A stretch of DNA of 64,000 nucleotides from Limonium bicolor. Taxonomy: Eukaryota > Streptophyta > Magnoliopsida > Caryophyllales > Plumbaginaceae. The first letter of the stretch is position 1. Each line of letters begins with the position of its first letter. The notes below the pieces were generated by a model. It saw nothing but the letters and a program-made list of their open reading frames with translations. It searched no databases and was not told the origin of the DNA. The stretch spans positions 1-64,000 of the forward strand of contig JAIOTZ010000274.1 in NCBI GenBank assembly GCA_023374045.1, in the 5' to 3' direction. Both the position numbers and the translations under genes were made by a program. Positions 48,151-59,957 of the stretch are shown one piece after another.

Positions 48151-51100
48151 TCTAAACTTACCCAAACTTTACCAATTCTTTACCAAACTTCTCCTAAGGC
48201 CTCTTAATGTTTCCTAACAACATTTGGCACTTTAACAAACTTAAGATATCCTTAAACACTCACAAAACTCTTTTTTCTAATTCCTTAAACCTTTACTTAT
48301 ATCTTCACAAAATTCCTAACACTTACAATGTTTTCTCCTTAAGATTTCTAAGTGGTAATTCACCAACAATGACCACTATACCAAGGTGTTTCCTCTACAC
48401 CTTAACATCATCTCCCAAGCATCTTCTCTTTCACAACTCCTTAAATTCCTTTCTCAAAACCCTACCTAAACATCATTCTCTCCTTATTCATCAACATGAC
48501 CTATACCTTAAACCAACTCCTCCATGGCTTAAATACATTCTTAAAACACATTGAATTCCTAGAACTTCCAAGACAACACCTAAATCCTTGCATCACTCTA
48601 AATCACCATAATACATGTTTTCTTCTCAAGTAAACATTCATTCACCTTTAACCCTTCCTAGTTCACTAAAACTCACTTACAACACTTAGAACTTCTTACA
48701 CATTTTCCCAAATTTGGCCATAGCTTCTCTTGTATATACTCACATCCAACCACTTAGGTTTTCACCTTACTTCATTAAAGAACACCTAAAATCCATCAAC
48801 ACACTTTATACACAAACTTCACACATTAAGCACTACATCACAATATAGTGCATAACTTAAATTGCTTGGCACTTAGGCCCTTAATTGCATGGCTCTTAAA
48901 CACTGAATTTCCCACATAATAATGCCTTTGACCTGCAAATACACCCAACAATTCATATGCCCTTAATAAACTCCTTGAGAGCATTTTTACTAGCTCATTC
49001 ACCATTGGCTCCTTAGATCATTTTAATAAGCAATATAAGCTCATTTCTCCTAAGGCATTAAACCACACTGAGATAGTATGTTTACCTCTTTTCCACTCAA
49101 ACTTCTTTCTTGTTTCCTTATAAACCGGTAAGGCATTTCCTTCCTTGCCAACAACTAAACAATATACCAACATTGAAATGAGTATATAAGCTTTAAGCTT
49201 TATCTCATTGTAAACCCTAGTTACATATATTATCTTAAGGTATTAACATGATTGTTTTACCTTGGAATGGAAAGAGAGCTTGAATATATATCAAGAGAGG
49301 ACTCCACCAAGCCCTTGGAAGATTCAAATGAGGCTAAAACAAGCAAGGTAAAAACACCATGGTGAGGTTAATTTTCGGCCATGTACTAAAAGGAGAGGAA
49401 ACTTGATTTTTTTTTGAGATTCCTTACCTAGAAGCAAAGGAGAACAATAATATGTGAAAAGGTGAGCTCAAGCTCCATCAATGGTGAATCTCCTTGGCAC
49501 CGAATTTAAGTTCTTGAAGATTTGAAAAGGTAGAAGTGTAGAGCTTGCTCCAACTAGAAGAATGGTGGTCTTGGAATTGAATTTGGACCATGGAGCTAGG
49601 AGTTACAAGCATTCAAAGATGGAAACAATGGTGGTGTTGGTGTTGCTGTATCAGCTCGTAAAAGAGAGCAAGAAGGGAGGCTGGGGTCGTGTGAAATGAA
49701 GGAGGAAAGGAGAATGAAGATAGAACTTGCTTTAACAAGATATTTGTATTAAAAGGTAAGTTTCTCCTTTTTACCTTCCTACCCTTCCTTTCCTTAATTG
49801 CTTTTTACATGGTGGTGACTCACCTTCATAAAAACCGGCCACCATTTAGCTAGAAGGGTGTTTTGGTCTTTGTTGACCAACTTAATCACTTACAACATTA
49901 TATGTTACAAACTAGTTATAAAATCACTATTCACCAATAACAAGGCACATAGAAGTGAAATTTTTGATTTCCCATTGATATAGCCACCCAAATGTGATAC
50001 TATATAGTACACATGTTAATTAAAGAGTAATGATGGACATTTAGCCATTCAAAACTCATTTACAAGGCAATTTTTCAAAAACGTGCTTTAAGACTCCTTA
50101 AAGCACATTTTGCGTTTTAACTTGTTTCCAAGCTTGGTTTCCTTTGGTAATTGATTTAATATGTTCATTAACATATAATTAAGGCATAGGTATGACCATT
50201 AGGTCTTATACACCTTTATCCCAAGCTTAGAGCACATTTTGGCCCATATTGACCTTAAGGTATTTATTCGTTTTTTGTTTGGTTTCATTGTCTACCAAAG
50301 TTTCCTAAGGACTTAATTAGCCTTATAAAGTCATAATTAAACATTATCAAGTCTTGGTAGGCTCTTTGGGTGCCTAGCCAAGTTCACTCCAAGCTTAGAG
50401 CATGTTTTTTGCTCAAACCGTGTCTTAGTGTTTTATTGTGTTTTACCATGGTTTAAATGATTCATTTATGTTTCTAAGGCACTTTTTAGCCTTTAAATAC
50501 CATAGTTTAACATTTACACAACATACCAAGGTTTGGGGTATTTCACTATATCTTTATCTGTCAACTTACAAGTTTTCCACTGATAATTTTCTCATGTTAC
50601 AGTTTTTGTTCTTCTACTAATGCTACAGATCTTCCTATTCTTCTTCCCACTAATTAAATGACTCTCAAACTAGCCTAACTTAGTTAAACACTTCCCATTA
50701 CACCATTTCCAACTCTACTCCACTACATCTCTTCCTCCTGTTACAAACCAAAGTGAAAACCTCATTTTTTCCTTCTCTGCAAACCTCTTTGTTCTTTCTC
50801 TTCTAACAGCACTCAAGTCTCTAAATTCCTAACCAAATTTTGACAGAGTTTCCCTATATTTCTAAGTGTTCTCACCACATAATTTTGCTCACTCAACACA
50901 GTTCACAACCTGTTCAATATATGCATTATTTCCACACAACTTCTAACACTTACTGCACACTCAATACTCATACTTAGCATTTTGTTTATTTGTTTTCAAA
51001 AGCTTCAAACTACAAATATAGTTGACATCAATATACTCATTCCCTTCCTACTGCTACGGTGGTTTTAAACCATTGCTAAAGCAATATACTTATACATACA

Positions 51101-52742
51101 CAAACATCAAAACTGTACAGAGGCTCTTCATTACCTTGGGTTCTTGATTCTTTTTCCTTTCTTTTCTCTCTTTCTCATTTCTTGCTCCTCTTCCCTTCTT
51201 GTTCTTGTTTCTTTGTTTTCTTGATTTTATTTAAGCCAAGCTACACCATGTAACAAGGCATACCCACACACACAAAAGCTAGTAAATTTCTAACGTAGGT
51301 TTTAAACCCTAACTTATGAGAAACCATTCAAAACACTTAGTAAGTCTTACCTTGAGCTTCTAATGAAGTTTTTGGGTAGAAAATGACAAGGCTTCAGCTC
51401 TCAAGATGGAACACCAAACCGGCTGGGTGAGGAAACAATGGTGTTCACGTGAGTTTTGATTTTTGCAAGGAAAAATGGAAAAGAGGAGAGCTTTGGTCCT
51501 TTTCTTACCTTAGAACATGAAGAAGAAGATGGAGCTTCAAATGGTGTTCCTTAGGCTTCAAAAACAGTTTCACCCATGGAAATGAAGTTGGAGGTTTTTT
51601 TAATTTTTGAAGGGTGTAGAACGATCTCCAAAGCAAGACGATTCCAACGGTATATTTTTTGTAGTGTTTGGAGGTGATTTATGCTTTCAAAAATGAGGAG
51701 GAAGTGAGCTGTTGTGTGTGGATTCTTCAAATCGCCATTACTGGAAAACAAAAGAGGAAGAAGAGGGAGTCTGGGAAGAGAATGTGAGAGAGGGCGGGTG
51801 AGAGTAGGAGAGAGAGTTTTACTTTTTACTTTTTGTTGCTTTATTTGTTTGTTTGATAGCACATAAGGAAGAAGTAAAGAAGAGGTGTGGGCTGCTAAAA
51901 ATGTGCCCCCTTATAAAATTAGAGAACCGGCTGCACTATTACAAAGGAGGGGTTAAATTTTTGTTTTATTACACTTACACCCCATAACTTCCCAATTTTT
52001 GCACTATTCATTTCCGGGACCCGTTTTCCGGAATTTTCTCGTTTAATCAATTTTATTGGTTCTAGTCCTTCACTAATATTTATTAATGACTATTTGGTTG
52101 ACCAAAATTATTACGAGTCTATTTGACCCGCTTAAAGTCGTGTTTTCCCGGTTTCCTCGAAAAACGCGCTTTAAGGTTCGTTTATGTTTTTAATTCGTTT
52201 TAAGGATCCGTTTTCTTCGTGATTTGTTCCCTCATGATTATTTTGACATAATTAAGCTTCTAAATTACTTATTAGCATAATTAATCACTATTTTTAATTA
52301 CGGGGTATTTCAGCACATAAGCTTGAATTTTCCTCTTCATTCAACCAGAAAACAGTTGCGAACAACAACACAAAACGAACAATTAGTTTCTTTTTAATAG
52401 TTATTTTTTTATCAAGCTAAATGTTAATCAATATCTAGCATATTACAGTGGCATAATTAACCAAAATTAATTTGGCTACTATCTCATTATAATTTAGTAT
52501 TACTGTTATAGGTTAATGGTTCAGTTTTTTCTTTTCACTATCATGATGCAAAGACACTAGCGTTACAGCAGTGTAAGTCAATCATAGTGGCAAAATACTG
52601 GATTGAAATGCTTAGTTGAAATCTCATCAAGCTAGTGGTTAGATAATAATTACTTAATTTGTTTTTATTATCTTCTAGTATAGAGCATGTTGTGGGACTT
52701 TTAAGTTTTGAAGATGGCAAATAGCAATGTCAAATTTTGGTT

Positions 52743-52973
52743 GGAGCTGGACCTAGAGGTTGTGTTGTAGGTAGAAGGAAAATTGCTCCTAGTAATAGAT
52801 CAGATCCAGGATAAGAACAAGTTATTGAGGTTGATTGTGCTACTGAAAAAGTAAAGTGCATGTACATGTATTGCAACATTGTGTGTAGGGGGTATTTATA
52901 GGCGGAAAGCCGGAAACATCATCTCGTTGGCACCAACATAGATGTTGAATCATGTTTGACAGCCCCAGCTGAT
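52743..52973 (+). pseudogene. hAT transposase N-terminal relic (BED zinc finger)
   Basis: One frame of 77 codons, broken by TAA and TAG, encodes text typical of the start of plant hAT transposases. It has a basic stretch GRRKIAPSNRSDPG, then VIEVD...EKVKCMY..YCN, RKHHLVGTN and VESCLTAPAD. The C..C...H....C residues of a BED-type DNA-binding finger are recognisable, although two extra residues sit between the first cysteines. The finger would normally bind the TIR region of the transposon. No RNase H-like catalytic domain or dimerisation domain follows, so the fragment is dead. It lies within the hAT TIRs and on the + strand, as expected for the original transposase. The assignment rests on motif recognition only. 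Confidence 0.7.
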
Positions 52974-55240
52974 TGATATTTATCAGATCTAACATTTTTT
53001 TAAGAACTTAATTATGGGATTTGTGATTTCAAATGCTAATATTTTGATGTGGTAAGAGTATTATCTTACTTTTCGACTACTTAAGATGATGAAACTATAT
53101 GTTATCTTTGCTCATGGTTTATTTGCTGTAAAATTTTATATGATTTTTAGGTTGGCTCATGCTTTTTCTTATTGAGGTTTTATAATATGCAAGATTACAT
53201 GAACTACGAACTTATATTTATCAAATTTTGTAGGATCGTGCGATCCTACGATTCGATCCCATGATCCGATCCTAGGGGTCCATTACGATCCTACGGTAGG
53301 ATCACGATCCTAAAAACATTGTTTAAACCATCTATCACTCACGGCTTACATTGTAGTGTAACAAAATCACATAAAAACTTTATATTATACATGATCAATA
53401 CACTTACTTGATTTTGAGTAACCAAATCAGCCAAACACTTCCAAAGCTCACAGCTTCATCTACACATATATTTTAAGTTAGGTTTTTGAACCTAAACTCA
53501 CATACACACTTGATTAACACTTCATTAAGATAGGTATTTATCTCACCTTGCTAGGTTTATGCGATTTAATTTCCACCACTTATGCAGAATTTTTTCCAAG
53601 TTACCAGCAACATTCGGCAGTACATATATGCCAAGAAAAGATGAGCATTAGTCTTTAGACATTGATAGCTAATTAAGGTATATCATTAGCTTAAATAAGG
53701 CATGACTTTACCTTGAAATGGGAGGCTGCTTAGGGCAGTTTTACGCCTGAAAATGAGGCCAAATATGGTGTTAAAAACACCATTTAAACAAGGGTATAAA
53801 AACAGAAAGAACAAGGTAGAAGATAGCCTTGGTTTACCATGTTTACATTGCCGAAAGGGCATGTTTGGCTTGGATTCTGCTAGGCCTTAAGGGTATTGAT
53901 ATATGAACTAAAAGGACATTTAAAGAGCAAGAGAATGAGTTGGGAAACTGAAGAAATCTGAACCGTAAATAGAAGAGGAGGTGAATAGCATGTTAAAGCA
54001 CATTTTACCATGAAGAGACTAGTTTGAGCTTCCTCCTTCCTTCTTTATTTTCAACCGTATGGAACCCCATTCTTCAGCAGCAATTACACTCTAAAATGGA
54101 TGGTGAAAGTGCTTGAAAATCAGATCAAAAGGAAGAGGAGAAAGAGATGAAGAAATTAAGCTGTTATACACCATGAATGGTTACCTTAGTCATCTAGTGT
54201 TCTTCCTTGTGCTTGGCTGGTTGAGTACGTTCAAGAAGGAGAAGGGAGGGTTTGAAATATTTGAGGACACCTGGAAGGAGTATGAATGAGAGGAAAATCA
54301 ACTTTTGCCCTTTTAATGTTTGATAAGGTCAAAAAGGGAATAGTGAAGATGAGTCATTAAATTTGTAGATATTTTATGTTTGCTTAATGAAGAGGAAATG
54401 AGGTTAGGCTGATAGCAGCTCTCGGCTGGGATAAGGAAGGGTGGAAAGAATGAATTGTTTAATTTAGTTAAATAATGGCACTTAACTTACACTTTATAAA
54501 AGTAACTTTTGTGAGCTTGTTCATTTACTTGAGGCCGGCTAATATATACAGGGGAGAGCCATTTAATTGACGGTATTGGGTGGTCAAGGTCAAGGGATGA
54601 TCATTGACCATAACTTAGCTTAGGAATTTAAATGTTATTTTGGGTACTATTCACCTAAATCACCCATTTTGATTTTATTTGAAAACTTTGATTTAGACTT
54701 TATAATATGGTACATCATGACACAATAATGTTATTATGAATGTAAAATGGTCTTTAAAATGGCATAAACCAATACTTTTGGAGTTATACACAAAAATGTG
54801 CTTTAAGGTGTTTTAAGACACATTTTGTGTTAAAGCTTGTTTTTGAGCTTGTTTTTCTTTGGTAATTGATTAATTACCTTCATTACATGATTACTAAACT
54901 TGGAAATCCAATTTGGAATCAAACGGAGGTCACAAGACCTTTAAGACTTCTTAGAGCACCTTTTTGCCCTAAGTAACTTTTAAGCATGTTAATGCTTGTT
55001 ATTGATGTTGGAATGTTGTCCAACAGTTTTATTACGTTCATAAATGTGTTAATATGCTTAGGAATAAATTTTAGGTCCTAAGGAATTCTTTTGGGCATAT
55101 ATTTGCCCTAAACGGTCAAAGGGTGCAATATTTGTTTTATGTTGACCATTGTTGTTTTTAAATTGATTTTAAGGCATGTTTAGGCCCTATTTTAATTGAT
55201 TAAATATTTAATCAATATTTAAATACTTAGGGGTATTTCA

Positions 55241-55393
55241 GTATGTATCTTCCTTATTCGCCAATTAGAGCTGCAAAATTATTATGAGTGAAGAGAATAA
55301 AAGAGAAGCAAAGCCTGTATCTTCCTTGTTCACTAGTTAAGGTTGTGAAATTACCGTGAGTGAAGAGAATGAAAAAGACGCAAAGCATGTATG
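55241..55393. repeat. About 72-bp tandem repeat, right half
   Basis: Continues the array of 29644-29794: TGTATCTTCCTTATTCGCC (55244) and TGTATCTTCCTTGTTCACT (55316), each followed by TTGYRAAATTA and GTGAGTGAAGAGAATGAA. Confidence 0.8.
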
Positions 55394-55695
55394 TTAGAAA
55401 TGGTGAAATTCTTTCTAGAGTTTTTCAATTCCTTAATTACCCTTATTTTGTGCTCAAATACTTTACTTTGTCATCAATATAATTTTTGTATTTTAAAATA
55501 AATAATAAGTGATCAAGTCAGACGGACAGAGCAACACAAATCATATTCCACATCAAAAGGAAACGGTCAATTTAGAGTAATAAATGAAAACATATCAATA
55601 TTCATTACATTGAATTTTGATCAACCAATAATTTATATTCTATTAACTTATGTTGTATTGAGTTTGTCAAAATATGGGTATATATGAATCCTAGA
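55394..55695. other. Unassigned AT-rich spacer
   Basis: I see no gene, repeat or element end here. Its last five bases (CTAGA) are the target duplication of the next LTR. Confidence 0.5.
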
Positions 55696-55784
55696 TGTAA
55701 CACCCCTACGACGCCCCTACCAACTACCAAAATCGCAGCGGAAATAACCAACCAAACAATAACTAAACGCTTTGGTGTTACAAC

Positions 55785-56120
55785 GCCGTTAACCACCCAC
55801 GTGGTTAACTAGGCAGCATAAATACAAGTGTATCGGTCTGATGATCAGACTCCCGAGCATAGAACCTAACATCCATATATATACATAACCAACCATACCG
55901 AGTATTTATTTTACATCACAACTTCCAACTGTAACACCCACCACAGTTTAACGAACGGTACCAAAATGTAATGCCTCGGGAGCACAAGCGCTTCCCGGGC
56001 TCAACAACCAAAACAACCAAAAGTACATCATCGACCTAGGATCTAGAGCCACTCCGCTTCTTCGATCCTCATCCTGCAATAAAATATGGAGCCCCCGAGG
56101 GGGGTCAGCAACCTTTGCTG
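55785..56120 (-). other. Structured LTR end (leader hairpins)
   Basis: A perfect 9-bp stem GTTAACCAC-CCAC-GTGGTTAAC framed by GCC and TAGGC (55785-55814). The second set is CCCCC-GA-GGGGG and CAGCAA-CCT-TTGCTG (56091-56120). The tRNA-like box CGCAGCGGAA is at 55734-55743. Confidence 0.7.
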
Positions 56121-57062
56121 GTATGGTTAACGCGCAGCCCATCGGCTACCGGGATACGCGCAACCAATTGTCATGATAACATGGCATTCATTTTAAAACA
56201 TCCAACATATATATATATATACCATAGCATAGCAAGGGAATTTGCATAGCACAACATCAATACGTAACACCATAAAATCGGTTCTCACAAGGAACCTTCC
56301 ACCATAGTTAGTATACATAGTGAGCCTAGAGATTATTGCCAATCCCATGTTAAGCTCGTTACCAACCTCGTTACCGTCCATATAGAACGGTTAACTTATA
56401 CCCAAGGTGTGTCGGATATAGTAATCCCAAGCACACCGAAAACAACATTTGTATGCCCCTGTGGCCCGACGTGAGTCAGTAACTAGCTTTGGATAAGCTA
56501 AGGGAAGGTAGAAACCAAATTGGAATACCACCTATACATACACCAAGAGAGCCGAACCGGATATGATATCGACTCCCGTCCATCACACGCGTGGCCGGAA
56601 CAACCGGACTCCTCACTCCCCCCGATTAGCACTTGTTAGTGATCACCATATTTTGTTAAGTCACATACAAGCAAATATTTAGGTCTTGTTAGACAACCAA
56701 GGGAAAGGAGTCACAACCTTACAACATCTTAATGTAAACAACTGTAAACTCTTTTCATGCCTTAATCTTATAAGGTCGTAACACACAGAAAAGCAACAAA
56801 ACCCAAGCCGGTGTAAACCGGTAGGCAAAGACTGCAAGAAAACCATACCTTGGTCCTTGCCTCGATTGATTTCCACCTTGAGAGAATCCTAAACACATTA
56901 GTAACGTCGGTTAATTATTTATTTAACTTCAAACTTACTAAGTATTTAACATGATTGTATGACATGTTTTAATGTCTATTCTACCCTTGGTTACCTTCAC
57001 TATACACCCTAGGGTTAACTACATAAGTCACATTCTTTTCTGTTTTTTTTTTACAAGTTTAG

Positions 57063-57400
57063 GTCCGACCGACCTTACCGACCGAACTTACCCAAGTTCG
57101 GTCGATTCCAGAACACATTTCCATCAAAATTTTCTACTCCGACCGACCTTGTAAGTTCGGTCGCATGTTCGGTCTATTCCAGAGAGTTTCTTCCCTTTGA
57201 AAATTTAGCCCGACCGAACTTGCCAAGTCCGGTCCTATGTTCGGTCGTTTCCAGTAACTCAATCCGTACACAAAATACAAGGCCGACCGACCTTGCAAGT
57301 CTGGTCCCCAAGGTCGGTCCATTCCAGAAGCCAATTCTCGCAGGGTAAACTGGGCTCGACCGAACTTGCAAGTTCGGTCGCAAGTTCGGTCTGCCCCAGA
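57063..57400. repeat. GC-rich palindrome array in LTR (GACCGAACTT family)
   Basis: Five units of about 65 bp: CCGACCGAMCTT...AAGTTCGGTC, a second TGTTCGGTC, then a spacer of the type CATTCCAGAAGCCAATT. Confidence 0.85.
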
Positions 57401-59636
57401 CCTTTGTTTTCCTTTTCACATTCAACTCCAAACTTCACCCCATATAACCTAGTACTCCCTAACCTCATTTGGGCACTTTAAACACACCTTAAGACATCCT
57501 TAAACACTCATAAAACTCATTTTCTAATTCCTTAAACCTTTACTTATATCTTCACAAAATTTCTAACACTTACAATGTTTTCTCCTAGTTTTTCAAGTGG
57601 TGTTTCATACCTATGATAACTACTATCCCAAAAGCTTTCTCCTTATTTTAACATCATCTCCCAAGCATCATCTCTCACAACTAACTCCTTATATCCTTCT
57701 TGAAAATTCTTTTCCAAGTTTACACTTTCTCCTTATTTACCAAAGTTTGCCTAAGTATTTACCTAAGTCCCAAGGTGACTTTGGTACTTACTAAAACCTC
57801 AAGCTCATGCCTAAGTCCTTGTTACACTCTAGAACACTTAAGACATTATACTTTCACTTGTAAAACACCTAGTCATTTCCTAACACCTCTAACTCACCAA
57901 ACCTTATGTAAACACTTAGAACTTCTTGCTTCTTACCTAAATTTTGACATGGATTCCCCTAGAACATTTCTAAGTCTAAACACTTTGTTTTCTCCATTAA
58001 ACACACAAGAACACCTAGAATCAACAAGAACACTCTCATACACAACTTCACCAAATTCACACTACATTTCAATATAGTGCATAATTTAGATTGCATGGCA
58101 CTTAGGCCCTTAAAATGCATGGCTCTTAGGCCCTTAAAGTGCTTAAATCATAAACACTGAATTTCCACAATATATATGCCTTTAACCTGCGATGACATAC
58201 AACAAGACATATGTTATTTTACTAGTCTCCTTGAGAACATTTACTAGGTCATTCACCATTTGCTCTTTAGGTAGTTTTAACAAGCATTTATAAGCTCATT
58301 TCTCCTAAGGCATTAAACAACATTTGGTTAGTAGATTTACCTCTTTTCCAACAACTCCTTTCTTGTTTCCTTATAAAAACCGGTAGGGTATTTGATTCCT
58401 TGTCAAGTTCTAAACAATATACAAACATTATAATGAGTATTCAAGCTATAAGCTTCATCTCATTGCAAACCCTAATTTTACATTGTTTCAAAAACATTAA
58501 TGTAGTTGTTTTACCTTGATCTTTGAAGAGAGTTTGAATATATAACAAGAGAGGACTCCACCTAGTCCATGAAGAGTTGGAATGAAGCTAAAACAAAGTC
58601 ACACAAAGAGCTACATCAATGTGTATTTTCGGTCAAGGTAAAAACATGGAGGAAACATGATTTTTCTTTGAGATTCCTTACCTAGAAGCAAAGGAGAGTA
58701 ATAATATGTCAAAATACAAGCTCAAGCTCCTTCAATGGTGGAACTCCATGGCACCGAAATGGGGCTCTTGAAGTTTTGAGAAGATAGGAATGAAGAGCTT
58801 GATGAGAGGAAGAGATTGGTGGTGTTTGTTTTTGATTTGGACAAGTGAGCCAGATTTTACAAGTGATCAAAGCTAGGGTTTTAATGGTGGTGGTGGTATT
58901 ACCGTGAGAGAACAGCAAGAAGGGAGGAAGGAGAAGTTAGAACCGTGTGAAATGAAGAAGGGAAATGAGAATGAAGATAGAATTTGCTTTAAGAAGATAT
59001 TTATGCTTATAAAGTAAAAGTAGTTATATTAGTCATCTTTATTTGTTTAACAAAATAACAAGTGAGTGGTGAGTCACCACACTTAAGAAACCGGCCCCCT
59101 TTATTAATATGAGGGTACTTTAGTCTTTGTTTGTCAATTTAATTACTTAATACAACATATGTTATAAACTAGCTTATAAAAAGCACTATTCACCAAAACA
59201 AGGCACTTAGAAGTGAAATTTTTGATTTCCCATTAATATAGCCACCCAAATGTGATACTATATATTACACATATATTTAAGAGTAATGATGGACATTTAG
59301 CCACTCAAAACTCATTTACAAGACAATTTTTCAAAAATGTGCTTTAAGACTTCTTAAAGCACATTTTGTGTTTTAACTTGTTTTCAAGCTTGGTTTTCTT
59401 TGGTAATTGATTTAATATGTTCATTAATAATATATAAGGTCTTGGTAAGTTCATTAGGTCTTACCCAAGCTTATTCCAAGCTTAGAGCACATTTTAGCTC
59501 TTATTGACTTTAAAGCACATTTTGTGTTTTCTTTTGTTTAAATTTGTTTACTAATGTTTCTAAGACTCTTTTTAGTCTTAATAAATCATGTTCTAATGTT
59601 TAACCAACATACCAAGGTTTGGGGTATTTCACTAGA

Positions 59637-59957
59637 TGGTAACAAATTACTTATCTTACAACATTTAGAGTAAATTACTCAGAACCCCCTTGAGGATTTA
59701 GGATATTACAAGTTACCCCCTTGTGTTTATTATAATTATTGTTAACCACCTAAAGTTTAAGGTATCTTTGACTACAAGCACCTAAACTATAAATTTTTTA
59801 TCAGGAATTTAACTACGTGTTGATCTATCAGCTTAATCACATTAATAATGCCAGGTTTGACAACAGGTTGGACAAAAAACACTACTTAATCAGCATTGTT
59901 ATTTTCCAAAAAATGTCAACTCTGCCTTGAAAATGCATCTAAAGTGTGATGAGAAAG
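59637..59957. other. Unassigned spacer, possibly an old MITE fragment
   Basis: No gene. GAGTAAATTACTCAGAACCCCCTTGAGG and ACAAGTTACCCCCTTGTGTTT resemble low-copy, MITE-like text found in many plant genomes, but I can define neither ends nor a target duplication. Confidence 0.35.

Larger units (their letters stand above)
36646..50545 (-). mobile_element. Element B: complete non-autonomous long-LTR Ty3/Gypsy retrotransposon
   Basis: LTRs 36646-41260 and 45938-50545 are nearly identical. Target duplication CTATA is at 36641-36645 and 50546-50550. The polypurine tract abuts the left LTR, and the initiator tRNA-Met primer site lies 5 nt inside the right LTR, so it is on the minus strand. The internal region of about 4.7 kb has no coding-length frame. 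The element is a sister family of element A: the internal blocks, termini and modules are shared but the LTR text has diverged and the palindrome arrays differ. It is the innermost, and therefore the youngest, insertion of the nest. Confidence 0.93.
45938..50545 (-). repeat. 5' LTR of element B (4.6 kb)
   Basis: Counterpart of 36646-41260. The box reads GCAGCGGAA at 45976-45984, with one base missing relative to the other LTR. Confidence 0.93.
34607..52312 (-). mobile_element. Solo LTR, Del/Tekay-like, holding element B
   Basis: TGTAACACCCC at the left, CGGGGTATTTCA at the right. Target duplication GCACA is at 34602-34606 and 52313-52317. Its own sequence (34607-36645 and 50551-52312) is about 3.8 kb. 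The right part matches the LTR at 1-848. A CTTACTTACT-type simple block lies near 35370-35430. Confidence 0.9.
34079..53321 (+). mobile_element. hAT-family DNA transposon, split by 17.7 kb of retroelements
   Basis: The 8-bp target duplication TTTAAACC is at 34071-34078 and 53322-53329. Termini are CAATGTTCATAGAATCGTGA on the left and, reverse-complemented, CAATGTTTTTAGGATCGTGA on the right. Both ends are dense in GGATCGT/ACGATCC words. Without the nested LTR the element is about 1.5 kb (34079-34606 and 52318-53321). It keeps a relic of a BED-finger transposase start (52743-52973), so it is a deletion derivative of an autonomous hAT. Confidence 0.88.
29795..55240 (-). mobile_element. Solo LTR of about 6.2 kb holding three nested insertions
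   Basis: Left terminus TGTAACACCCC, right terminus AGGGGTATTTCA. Perfect target duplication GTATG is at 29790-29794 and 55241-55245. Its own sequence is 29795-34078 and 53330-55240 (about 6.2 kb), longer than the other LTRs. It is AT-rich, with a (TA)n run near 31905-31960 and no long frame. A diverged form of the AAAATGTGCTTTAAG inverted repeat is at 54793-54825. It is the outermost shell of the nest. Confidence 0.88.
55696..59631 (-). mobile_element. Solo LTR, Del/Tekay-like (3.94 kb), related to element B LTRs
   Basis: TGTAACACCCC to GGGGTATTTCA. Target duplication CTAGA is at 55691-55695 and 59632-59636. Large stretches match the LTRs of element B, such as the GTGTGTCGGATATAGT region and the right third. 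The inverted repeat AAAATGTGCTTTAAGA is perfect here (59334-59367). No internal region is attached. Confidence 0.92.
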
